This document shows positions 26,366-34,927 of a stretch of DNA of 47,099 nucleotides, one piece after another. The notes under the pieces were generated by a model that was not told the DNA's origin, ran no database searches, and was given only the letters and a program-made list of their open reading frames with translations. Positions within the stretch are counted from its first letter, which is position 1. Every line of letters starts with the position of its first letter. A program made the translations under genes and the position numbers. This DNA comes from Fusobacteriota bacterium (GTDB lineage: Bacteria > Fusobacteriota > Fusobacteriia > Fusobacteriales > Fusobacteriaceae), in NCBI GenBank assembly GCA_023389595.1, contig JAEWEF010000085.1, forward strand, positions 1 through 47,099. Reading direction: 5' to 3'.

Positions 26366-27040
26366 TTATTTTTGTTTTATATCATTTATTATTTTCCCAT
26401 ACTCTAATATTATTTTTCTTTCAGCGACATCTCCGACATAGTCATCGTGCGTAACAACTATTATAGTACTACCTTCTGAATGAAGTTTTTTTAAAATATC
26501 TATTACCATTTTTTCATTTGCTTCATCCAGGTTTCCAGTAGGTTCATCTGCCAAAATAATTTCAGGAGAATTTATTAAAGCCCTAGCAATACAAACTCTT
26601 TGTTGTTCTCCTCCAGATAATTGGCTTGGTAAATGATGTGCTCTTTCTTTTAATCCAACTCTTTCTAAAGCTTGCATTGCTTCTTCTTCTTCCGGTATAC
26701 TGTGGTAATATTGTGCGACCATAACATTTTCTAAAGCTGTAAGATAAGGTATAAGATGGAACTGTTGAAATATAAGACCTATTTTTTCTCTTCTAATTGA
26801 AGTTAAACTTTTTTGTGTTTCTTTAGTAATATCTTGTCCATCTAATAAAACTTGTCCTACAGATGGTTTGTCCATACATCCTATTATATTCATTATAGTT
26901 GTTTTTCCAGATCCTGAAGACCCCATAAAAGATACCCATTCACCTTTATGAACCGTTAAATTAATATCACTTAAAGCATGTAAATCTCCATAAATTTTGG
27001 ATACATTTTTCAATTCTAATAAAACCTCTCTTTTTTCCAT
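26366..27040 (-). CDS. ABC transporter ATPase (MacB/LolD type) of the iron cluster
   Basis: Walker A GSSGSGKTT is at residues 37-45, the signature is LSGGEQQR and Walker B IILADEPTGNLDE. The switch histidine is in VVTHDD. The length is 224 aa. It lies 9 bases after the second FtsX permease and is presumably the engine for the permease pair upstream. It corresponds in order and type to the ATPase of the Campylobacter P19 locus. Confidence 0.9.
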   Translation of the reverse strand: MEKREVLLELKNVSKIYGDLHALSDINLTVHKGEWVSFMGSSGSGKTTIMNIIGCMDKPSVGQVLLDGQDITKETQKSLTSIRREKIGLIFQQFHLIPYLTALENVMVAQYYHSIPEEEEAMQALERVGLKERAHHLPSQLSGGEQQRVCIARALINSPEIILADEPTGNLDEANEKMVIDILKKLHSEGSTIIVVTHDDYVGDVAERKIILEYGKIINDIKQK

Positions 27041-27049
27041 TTTACCTCC

Positions 27050-28249
27050 TTATTCTCCTCGAAGTACTATTGCAGGTTCTATCTCTACAGTCTTCTTAAC
27101 TGGATATATGCATGAAAAAGCTGTTATTAGCATGGATATGGCTACAGTAATTGGCATGAACATCAATTTAAATTCTATTGCCCTACCAAATACACTCAAG
27201 CTAACCCTTTGTGCGAAAACAAATCCTAGAAAAACTCCTATAAGTCCACCTAAAAATCCAAGAACTATTCCTTCTCCTAAAAATTCTTTCTTTATTTCAT
27301 CATCGTGTGCTCCTAAAGCCTTCTTTAATCCTATTTCTTTTTTTCTTTCTGCAACAACGGCCATCATAGTTGTTCCAACCGATATCATAGTAAGAACTAA
27401 AACTATTAAATTTACGAGTAAAACTAGAGCTTGCAATTTACTCAAAACTATATCTTGAGATTGAGTTACTCTTTTTACTGCTCTTGAAGCAATTCCATCT
27501 ATATAGCTTATTTTTTTTGATAAACTTTCAAGTTGAGCAGTATCATTTTCTATAGAACATTCTATACTGTCTATTTTAGTATTATCTTCTAGTATATTCT
27601 CTAATAATTCCATAGGCAAGAATATAAAAGATTCCTCTGTCCCACCGGTTGTAATGATTCCTTTGATCCTTAGTTTTTTTCTATAAAAATCATCTGTTAA
27701 ATCTTTTACCTTACTTTCTTCAGCTGTGTCAGATTGTTTAGAAGCAATAACTTTAGCTCCAGCTTTAGGCCCTTCTATTACAAAAGTTTCTCCTATATGC
27801 AAGTTTAATTTATTAGCTATTTCCTTTCCTACCATTACATCTTCTTCGTTATTATCAAGTGCCCAATCACCTTCTATATACCAAAATGGACTATTATTTT
27901 TTACTTGTTCAATATCAGTTCCAGCAAGTATGTATGGTTGTTGATTTATTTTAGTAGTTTCATATCTATAAGGAGCTGCCCCAACAATTTTACCCACAGG
28001 CAACTCAGATTTTATTTTTTCGAATTTTTCAGCTGAAATTTTTTCTTCTCCTGACGATAGTACAACAAAGTTTGCTCCGTAAGATCTAAATTCTTTACCT
28101 AACTGTCTTGGTATATCATAATATATAGTTATAAGACCTGACATTATAGTCGCACCAATAGCTACTGCCATTAAAGCTATTAACATTCTTGCTCTTCTTC
28201 TAATAAGAGAAGAAAGAACCATTTTTATATACATTTTATTTTTAGTCAT
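27050..28249 (-). CDS. FtsX/MacB-type permease of the iron cluster
   Basis: This 399-residue protein has one N-terminal span (residues about 18-43), a large outside domain, and three C-terminal spans with the ERKKEIGLKKALGAHDDEI loop. It lies 9 bases after the first permease of the pair and before their ATPase. The two permeases together probably form a heterodimer. Start: GGAGGTAGAA-ATG. Confidence 0.9.
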   Translation of the reverse strand: MTKNKMYIKMVLSSLIRRRARMLIALMAVAIGATIMSGLITIYYDIPRQLGKEFRSYGANFVVLSSGEEKISAEKFEKIKSELPVGKIVGAAPYRYETTKINQQPYILAGTDIEQVKNNSPFWYIEGDWALDNNEEDVMVGKEIANKLNLHIGETFVIEGPKAGAKVIASKQSDTAEESKVKDLTDDFYRKKLRIKGIITTGGTEESFIFLPMELLENILEDNTKIDSIECSIENDTAQLESLSKKISYIDGIASRAVKRVTQSQDIVLSKLQALVLLVNLIVLVLTMISVGTTMMAVVAERKKEIGLKKALGAHDDEIKKEFLGEGIVLGFLGGLIGVFLGFVFAQRVSLSVFGRAIEFKLMFMPITVAISMLITAFSCIYPVKKTVEIEPAIVLRGE

Positions 28250-28258
28250 TTCTACCTC

Positions 28259-29539
28259 CTATCTTCCGTGTAATACTTCAGTAGGTCTCAATTTTAAAAG
28301 GTATTTTATAGCCGGGATACTTCCAAAAATTGTAACCAAGAAAACAAGTGCAACATCTATAGGTATTACTATTATAGCAGGCTCTATATAGGATCCAAAA
28401 ACTGTTTTACCTATTATTTGAGTAAATACTAGTCCAAACAGATATCCTACTACTCCTCCTAAAATACCTATTATAACTATTTCAGTTAATATTAATAGTA
28501 TTATTCTTCTATTTGTTCCACCTATAGCTTTTATTAGCCCTATTTCTTGACTTCTTTCTATTACAGACGCAGTAATTAAATTTGATATACCTAAGGCGGA
28601 TGCTATAGAACTTAAAATTGTTATAAGTAACATTAACAACTCAGTTTTATTTAGTATTGTTCCTTCAGATTCGGCAACTTGTCTATTAGGTTTTGCAACA
28701 CTATCTGTCAAAACCTCTTGTAACTGATAACTGATAGAACTTACGTATGCAGTACAATACCATGTTTCGTATTCGCTTATAGTCAAGCTGTTAGGATCTT
28801 GACTTGCTTTTCTAGCTAAGTCATTGTCTGGCGTAGTCAAGGCCGAAACTTCAATTTTACTAACTTTATTTTCCATATCAAAAAGTTCTTGAGCTGTATC
28901 TAATGTAGTATAAATATAATTATCCTCTTCACTACCAGAATTAAGAATACCTTTTACTATAAAATTTTTATTTCCATTTATTCCATAAATTTTTATGCTG
29001 TCTCCTATTTTAATGTTATTTTTGCCAGCAAGTAGACTTCCGATGATAACTCCGTCAGTTTCATCGTCTCTTAACCATTCTCCTTGAACATCCCACCAAT
29101 TTTTTAAATTTTTTATACCGGTATCTAGTTCTTCACCAGTAGGCATAGACAGATGTTTGTTAAACCATGTTCCAACTATTTTAATATTTCCTATATTCTC
29201 AACTTCAGCAGTATTTTCTAAATAAGGTGTGAAATCAACTATGGCAAATCCCCAAAATATTTCTTTTATTTTGTGTAGCTCATCCTCTCTTAGATATTTG
29301 CTATTTACACCGTCACCGCCATCTAATCCATATAAACCGTTTAATAAAAAAGCATCTTTGTGCATTACGGTTATATTAGCTCCGTACGTTTTTAATTCCT
29401 TATTTACTTTATCTCCTACACCAAGCATTACATTCATCATTGCAGTTGCAAGTGATACTCCTAATGCTACAGTAAAAGCTATCATAACCATTTTTGATTT
29501 CTGTCTAAAAACTGTACCTTTTACCATTCTCCAAAACAT
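28259..29539 (-). CDS. FtsX/MacB-type permease of the iron cluster
   Basis: This 426-residue protein shares the layout of the next gene: N-terminal span, outside domain (residues about 45-300), and three C-terminal spans, with IERSQEIGLIKAIGGTNRRI in the coupling loop. The outside domain is longer than in the partner. It follows the DUF2318 gene after 2 bases, with AGGTGA provided by the last codons of that gene, so translation of both is linked. Confidence 0.9.
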   Translation of the reverse strand: MFWRMVKGTVFRQKSKMVMIAFTVALGVSLATAMMNVMLGVGDKVNKELKTYGANITVMHKDAFLLNGLYGLDGGDGVNSKYLREDELHKIKEIFWGFAIVDFTPYLENTAEVENIGNIKIVGTWFNKHLSMPTGEELDTGIKNLKNWWDVQGEWLRDDETDGVIIGSLLAGKNNIKIGDSIKIYGINGNKNFIVKGILNSGSEEDNYIYTTLDTAQELFDMENKVSKIEVSALTTPDNDLARKASQDPNSLTISEYETWYCTAYVSSISYQLQEVLTDSVAKPNRQVAESEGTILNKTELLMLLITILSSIASALGISNLITASVIERSQEIGLIKAIGGTNRRIILLILTEIVIIGILGGVVGYLFGLVFTQIIGKTVFGSYIEPAIIVIPIDVALVFLVTIFGSIPAIKYLLKLRPTEVLHGR

Positions 29540-29541
29540 AA

Positions 29542-30816
29542 TTATTCACCTACCGGAAATCTATAACTTTCTTTTTCAAGAACAGCCACATCTATTATTA
29601 TTTTTTTATCTTTTATTACAAACTCGAAAGGCACAGGATTACATCCACCTCTAAATCCTATTGTAGCTTTATTCATAACAACGTCGCACCTTTTGCATAC
29701 AACTTCGTCATTTCTTTCGTAGTATCCAGCAACACCACATATATCGCAAGCGTCAAGTCCTATCCCGTAACTTCCTCCCCTAACTTTTTTAACAACTATA
29801 AATCTTACATTATTACCTCCAGAACTTATGTAAGAAAAACGGTGAAGATGCCCATCGTCTACATCGCTAAGTGGTATTACTATATTGTTCCCCTCCATTT
29901 GATATGGTTTAGGAGGACTAAGTTCTACAGGTTTATTCACATAACTTCTTAGTGCAGTAACTGTTAAAAACACTAAAATAATAGAAAGTGAAAGCGTTAT
30001 GGCCCAATACCTATTATTTTTAATTTTTGCTTTTTCTATTCTTTTAAAAGCGTTATTTTTGAATTCTCCAATAATTTTGATATTTTTACTATAAAAATAT
30101 ATAGCAAAGATTAGAATAAAAATAGTAAATAATGTAATGATATAAACAAGGCTCCTATCTTCAAATATCATTATTTTAAATACAATTCTATTTCTTGCTT
30201 TTAAAATTCTTAATCTAGCTAGAGCTGCTATACCTCTACTCGCAAAATCTATCAAGATTACAGAATTCAAAATAATATTTAATAAATTTCTTTTTGATTC
30301 ATTGATTTTTATAGACAATTTATAAGTTGCTAATCCTAGAATTATTATCAATAAAAATCCAAGAGAAAACCCAGCTAATCTTATTAATGATTGAGTTCCA
30401 AAACTCGTTTCTCCAAAAGCTATAAATTCTTTAGTCAGAGCATATACTTGCGGAAAAATTGTTATTCCTACAAACCAAAAAGATATCGTTGAAGTTATAC
30501 TATATATCTTGACAAAAAATACATCTCTTTTTTTTAGTATAGATATGGCTATTAATATAAAACTTATGATTATGAAACCCATACCTAATGACAAAAATAG
30601 TCTATTATAAAATAGAGAAATATGTACCATTTTTTGTGGGAACTTTTCTTTTAATATTATCATTACAATAGTTGAAGAAAGTCCTATCAAAGAAATTACT
30701 GAGACTAAAATATTTAGAAAAATACTTTTAGTTTTTTCTAAATAAGATAATATTAACCCAGCTAGTACTGCAAAAACTGTAAGATATATAATAATTTCTA
30801 TAAAAAACTTAAGCAC
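29542..30816 (-). CDS. DUF2318 Fe-S membrane protein of the P19-type iron system
   Basis: This protein is related to the membrane protein encoded next to P19 in Campylobacter. It has about eight hydrophobic spans in the first 300 residues. An outside C-terminal domain (DUF2318) contains two CxxC pairs, CDIC and CKRC, and a further GGCNP, likely ligands for an iron-sulfur cluster or other metal. The length is 424 aa. GTG is the start, 6 bases after AGGAGG. It heads an eight-gene unit with the promoter at 30868-30896. An electron-transfer role to iron outside the cell is inferred from family and context. Confidence 0.88.
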   Translation of the reverse strand: MLKFFIEIIIYLTVFAVLAGLILSYLEKTKSIFLNILVSVISLIGLSSTIVMIILKEKFPQKMVHISLFYNRLFLSLGMGFIIISFILIAISILKKRDVFFVKIYSITSTISFWFVGITIFPQVYALTKEFIAFGETSFGTQSLIRLAGFSLGFLLIIILGLATYKLSIKINESKRNLLNIILNSVILIDFASRGIAALARLRILKARNRIVFKIMIFEDRSLVYIITLFTIFILIFAIYFYSKNIKIIGEFKNNAFKRIEKAKIKNNRYWAITLSLSIILVFLTVTALRSYVNKPVELSPPKPYQMEGNNIVIPLSDVDDGHLHRFSYISSGGNNVRFIVVKKVRGGSYGIGLDACDICGVAGYYERNDEVVCKRCDVVMNKATIGFRGGCNPVPFEFVIKDKKIIIDVAVLEKESYRFPVGE

Positions 30817-30867
30817 TAGAATCCTCCTAATATTTTTATATACTTAATATTAAATTTACATAAATTT

Positions 30868-30896
30868 AGAATATTACTTTTTTTGTATATTGTCAA
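30868..30896 (-). promoter_or_regulatory. Promoter of the DUF2318-ABC iron cluster
   Basis: On the minus strand TTGACA (30891-30896) and TATTCT (30868-30873) are 17 bases apart. The box plus spacer matches the FTR1 promoter for about 16 of 18 bases (TTGACAATxTACAAAAAAA), pointing to common control. Confidence 0.7.
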
Positions 30897-31007
30897 GAAT
30901 TAAAAACTATATTTTTATAATATATTTATTTGAAATTTTAAGGTAATTTTTAATATTTTATGATATTATTTTTATAATTACTAAAAAATCAGATTATAAT
31001 TTTTTTA

Positions 31008-31036
31008 TTGACTAAAACTTAAAAAAATTCTACAAT
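31008..31036 (+). promoter_or_regulatory. Promoter of the decarboxylase-arginase fusion gene
   Basis: TTGACT (31008-31013) and TACAAT (31031-31036) are separated by 17 bases, 45 bases upstream of the start codon. The gene has an AAAGGAGG ribosome binding site. Confidence 0.75.
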
Positions 31037-31079
31037 ACAACGTCAAAAAAAAATAAATTAAATTATAAAGGAGGTATAA

Positions 31080-33428
31080 ATGTACAAATTAAATCAAAAC
31101 GAAACACCACTTTTTTCTACATTAAAAGATGAATACTTTGGAAGAAATGTTACTCCATTTCATGTTCCGGGTCACAAGAGAGGAAACGGAACTGATAAAG
31201 AATTTTTAGATTTTATTGGAAAAAGTACTTTTGACATAGACGTAACAATTTTTAAACTTGTAGATGGATTACATCATCCAACTTCTTGCATAAAAAAATC
31301 TCAAGAATTACTAGCCGATGCTTACGGTGTTAAACATAGTTTTTTTGCCGTAAATGGAACCTCAGGAGCAATACAGGCTATGATTATGTCTGTTGTAAAA
31401 TCTGGAGAAAAAATTCTAGTCCCTAGAAATGTGCACAAATCTGTTTCTGCTGGTATTATTTTAAGTGGTTCTGAACCTGTATATATGACGCCGGAAATAG
31501 ATGAAGAATTAGGTATAGCTACTGGAGTAAAACCCGAAACTGTAGAAAATATGTTAAGACAGGATCCAGATATAGCCGCTGTTTTGATAATAAATCCTAC
31601 CTACTATGGTATGGCAACAGATATTAAAAAAATTGCTGAAATAGTTCATAGTTTTGATATACCTCTTATAGTTGATGAGGCTCATGGCCCTCATTTACAT
31701 TTTCACGAAGAATTACCAGAGTCTGCTATAGACGCAGGAGCTGATATATGTGCTCAAAGTACGCATAAAATTTTAGGAGCATTGACACAAATGTCAGTTT
31801 TACATGTTAATTCAACTAGAATTGATGTAGAAAAAGTTAAACAAACACTTAGCTTATTACATACTACATCTCCTTCTTATCCTCTTATGGCTTCACTTGA
31901 TTGTGCAAGAAGGCAAATTGCTCTTCACGGAAAAGAATTACTTGAAAAAGCTATAAGGTTAGCTAGATATTTTAGAGTAGAAGCAAATAAAATTCCTGGT
32001 ATTTATTGTTTTGGAGAGGAAAAAATTGATGGCAAAGGTTTTTATTCTTTTGACCCTACAAAAATAACAATATCTGCTAAAGAGCTTGGATTAAAAGGAT
32101 ATGAATTAGAATCTCTACTTATAAATGATTATGACATACAAATGGAAATGTCAGATTACTACAATACTCTTGGTCTTATAACTATAGGCGATACGGATGA
32201 AAGTGTTAATAAATTATTAAATGCTTTAAAAGATATAAGTTTAAGATTTGCTGATAAATGTCAAGAATTAAAAAATAAAACTTTAAAAATCCCTTCAATT
32301 CCTGAGTTAATTCTTATGCCTAGAGAAGCTTTTTTCAGTGAAAAAAATAAAGTTCCTTTCAAGGAAAGTGCAGGTAAAATTTGTGGTGAAATGATTATGG
32401 CTTATCCTCCTGGAATTCCAATAATCATAGCAGGAGAAAGAATTACTCAAGAAATTATAGACTATGTAGAAGAATTAAAAGAAGCAAATTTACATTTACA
32501 AGGCATGGAAGATTCTACACTAAACACAATAAATATAATAGAAGAAGAGGATGCAATTTATATTTATTCTGAAAAAATGAAAAACAAATTGTTTGGTGTT
32601 CCACTAAATCTTGGATCTAATGTTTCTGGTTCTGAATTTGGTCCCGCAGTTCTTGTTCAAGAATTTCCAGATAATTTTGATGAAATGGAAATACTTGATA
32701 TAGAAAAACAAAAAGAAGATTTTGGAAATAAAAATTTAAAATATAAAAATACAATATTACACACTTGTGAAAATTTAGCTAAAAAAGTTAACGAAGCAGT
32801 CAAAGACGGTTATCGTCCTATAACTATAGGAGGAGATCATTCAATAGCAATCGGAAGTATTTCAGGGGTTGCAAAAGAAAAAGAAATAGGTGTAATCTGG
32901 ATAGACGCTCACGGTGATATGAATACTGACGAAAGTACAATAACTGGTCATATTCACGGAATGCCTCTTGCAGTTCTTCAAGGGTACGGAGATAAAAACT
33001 TAGTAGATTGTTTCTATGAAGGAGCAAAAATAAAAAGTGAAAATGTAGTTATATTTGATGCAAGAGATATAGATCTAGAAGAAAGAAAAATAATAGAAAA
33101 TCTTGGAGTAAAAATCATATACCATGATGAAATATTAAAAAAAGGCTTAGATAATATTTTAGAAGAGGTAAAAGAATATTTACAAGTTGATAATTTACAC
33201 ATAAGTTTTGACGTAGATTCTATGGATCCAATATATGCTCCTGCAGTTTCAACTCCTGTTAGAAATGGATTAAACATAGACGAAGTTTTTACAGTTTTTA
33301 AATTCTTGTTTAAAAATTATAATATATCTTCAATAGATATAGTAGAATTTAATCCAGTGAATGACAAAAATGGAAAAACTGCAGATATAGTAAATTCCAT
33401 AGTTGAGTATGTAGTTAATCCATATTAA
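31080..33428 (+). CDS. Fused PLP-dependent Orn/Arg/Lys decarboxylase and arginase
   Basis: One 782-residue protein holds two full enzymes. Residues 1 to about 497 match Bacillus SpeA-type fold I decarboxylases: HVPGHKRG (28-35), NGTSGA (92-97), DEAHG (199-203), the PLP lysine K230 in STHK, and the C-terminal PPGIPI. Residues about 501-782 match arginase: H587 in GGDHS, D609/H611/D613 in DAHGD, and D711/D713 in FDVDSMDP give all six Mn ligands. N615 and the aspartate in RDID (D665), which bind the amino-acid end of arginine, are kept; E756 in VEFNP contacts guanidine. The serine of the arginase loop is T622. The linker is very short. The pair would give ornithine then putrescine, or act as separate arginine routes. 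It has its own promoter and terminator; no frameshift is seen at the junction. Confidence 0.93.
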   Translation: MYKLNQNETPLFSTLKDEYFGRNVTPFHVPGHKRGNGTDKEFLDFIGKSTFDIDVTIFKLVDGLHHPTSCIKKSQELLADAYGVKHSFFAVNGTSGAIQAMIMSVVKSGEKILVPRNVHKSVSAGIILSGSEPVYMTPEIDEELGIATGVKPETVENMLRQDPDIAAVLIINPTYYGMATDIKKIAEIVHSFDIPLIVDEAHGPHLHFHEELPESAIDAGADICAQSTHKILGALTQMSVLHVNSTRIDVEKVKQTLSLLHTTSPSYPLMASLDCARRQIALHGKELLEKAIRLARYFRVEANKIPGIYCFGEEKIDGKGFYSFDPTKITISAKELGLKGYELESLLINDYDIQMEMSDYYNTLGLITIGDTDESVNKLLNALKDISLRFADKCQELKNKTLKIPSIPELILMPREAFFSEKNKVPFKESAGKICGEMIMAYPPGIPIIIAGERITQEIIDYVEELKEANLHLQGMEDSTLNTINIIEEEDAIYIYSEKMKNKLFGVPLNLGSNVSGSEFGPAVLVQEFPDNFDEMEILDIEKQKEDFGNKNLKYKNTILHTCENLAKKVNEAVKDGYRPITIGGDHSIAIGSISGVAKEKEIGVIWIDAHGDMNTDESTITGHIHGMPLAVLQGYGDKNLVDCFYEGAKIKSENVVIFDARDIDLEERKIIENLGVKIIYHDEILKKGLDNILEEVKEYLQVDNLHISFDVDSMDPIYAPAVSTPVRNGLNIDEVFTVFKFLFKNYNISSIDIVEFNPVNDKNGKTADIVNSIVEYVVNPY

Positions 33429-33430
33429 TA

Positions 33431-33473
33431 AAAGAATAAAAAGGATTGAGTTAATCAATCCTTTTTATTCTTT
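33431..33473. terminator. Long perfect hairpin terminator shared with the end of the HD gene
   Basis: A 19-bp perfect stem (33431-33449 with 33455-33473) has a five-base loop. It ends the fusion gene on plus and contains the last codons of the HD gene on minus, whose stop codon lies at the loop. T-rich tails are present on both sides. Confidence 0.88.
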
Positions 33474-34911
33474 TTTTTATTTCCTCTATTAATTCATTTT
33501 TAACATCATCTATTTTTTCTGAAGGAGCAAAAACAAAAAATAACATTTCTCTAAATTTAGTATAAAATTTTTGTGGTAATAATTCTGATAATTTTCTATC
33601 TTCTCCATTTAAATAAATATATGTTGGCGTTTCAACTGTAGCATTGTAAAACTTATTATGTTTAGTTATGATAAATATTTCCGCTTCGTGTATATTTAGT
33701 TTTTTTGATATATTTTTAGTGATACTTTCTATTTCATTTTTATTTTCTATAATTTCAGAAATATCATCATAAGAATTAATGTATCCTTCTTTTAAAAGCA
33801 TATTTTCAAAATCTTTGTATTCGTATATAGTTTTCCAAAGACTTTTTAAAAATTTTCTTTCAAAAATTTGCTCTATCGCTATCTTATTAAAATCGTCAAT
33901 AAATTCACTTTTACGATTAATATATATTTTTCTCAAATGTGAATAAATATCATCGTCAGTAATAAGATTATCGCTTATTGCTCTAGGAGAAAAAAAGTGT
34001 TGCCTATTAATTCCTTCGAATGAATTTTTGTTTTCGTTGTACAATTCTATACATCTATTTATTATTCTGCAAGTTACATAATCTGTATATATAGAAATAT
34101 GGTGATGATATACCCAAAGATACAAAGAATCTCTAGAATCTATTATAGATTGTACAGCAGGTATAGCTTTAGCAACAAATTTTATTTTTTTATCGTCAGA
34201 AATAAATATACAATTTAATAATCTTGTTATATCCATTTTAGGAGCTATTTCTCCAGCCATATGGTTATCTCTCATTAAATAATCCAGTTTATCTACATCT
34301 ATAGAATCTGAATTAAGTATATTTATGCAAATATTTTTACTCCAGTCCATATCTTGTCTGTATTCGTTTCCTATAATACATCTGCATATAAAAGAAATAT
34401 CAATGTTTTTATCTATTTCATTAAGTATATTTGAAAAGTTTCTAAGTATCACATAACAAGATAAAAGTTCGTGTTCTTTTCCAACTATTTTTCCATTTTC
34501 ATCTAAAAAAGTTTCTTCCACAGAAATTTTATTAGAAAATTCTTCTTTAATCGCATTAAATATTTCTTTTTCATCCAAAAATTTTTCACCTAAATGTGAA
34601 AATGGTGGATGACCTATATCGTGAAGAATAGATGCCATTTTTAAATGATTTTTCAAATTATCTATCTCGCTTTCAGTTAGTTTTAATTTAATCATGTCCT
34701 GTCTAAGTTTGTCGAAAAAAATACAAGCTAACTGCATCACACCTAATGAATGCTCATATCTCGTGTGATTTGTAGAAGGAAAAATATAGTTACAAGATAA
34801 TTGTCTTATTCTTCTTAATCTTTGAAAAGAGGATGTATCTACTATTTTTTGAATATCGTCATCTATAGAAATATAATTGTGAACTAAATCTTTTATAAGT
34901 TTTACTCCCAA
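33451..34911 (-). CDS. HD-domain phosphohydrolase (SAMHD1/dGTPase-like, COG1078)
   Basis: These proteins hydrolyse dNTPs or related phosphate esters. The N-terminal substrate-binding block VDTSSFQRLRRIRQL is followed by HTRYEHSLGVMQLA, HDIGHPPFSH (metal-binding HD pair) and the later D in SDSIDVDKLDYLMRD. The length is 486 aa. The TTG start is 5 bases from AGGAGG. It lies 16 bases after the AGCS symporter gene. Its final codons are inside the terminator hairpin. The natural substrate is not evident. Confidence 0.9.
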   Translation of the reverse strand: MGVKLIKDLVHNYISIDDDIQKIVDTSSFQRLRRIRQLSCNYIFPSTNHTRYEHSLGVMQLACIFFDKLRQDMIKLKLTESEIDNLKNHLKMASILHDIGHPPFSHLGEKFLDEKEIFNAIKEEFSNKISVEETFLDENGKIVGKEHELLSCYVILRNFSNILNEIDKNIDISFICRCIIGNEYRQDMDWSKNICINILNSDSIDVDKLDYLMRDNHMAGEIAPKMDITRLLNCIFISDDKKIKFVAKAIPAVQSIIDSRDSLYLWVYHHHISIYTDYVTCRIINRCIELYNENKNSFEGINRQHFFSPRAISDNLITDDDIYSHLRKIYINRKSEFIDDFNKIAIEQIFERKFLKSLWKTIYEYKDFENMLLKEGYINSYDDISEIIENKNEIESITKNISKKLNIHEAEIFIITKHNKFYNATVETPTYIYLNGEDRKLSELLPQKFYTKFREMLFFVFAPSEKIDDVKNELIEEIKKRIKRID

Positions 34912-34927
34912 GTAAACCTCCTATCTT

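Noticed and set aside
31080..33428. The second half of the fusion as agmatinase instead of arginase
   Set aside because: Residues that contact the amino-acid end of arginine (N615 and D665) are kept, and the loop resembles Bacillus arginase; agmatinases lack these. The decision still rests on sequence only.
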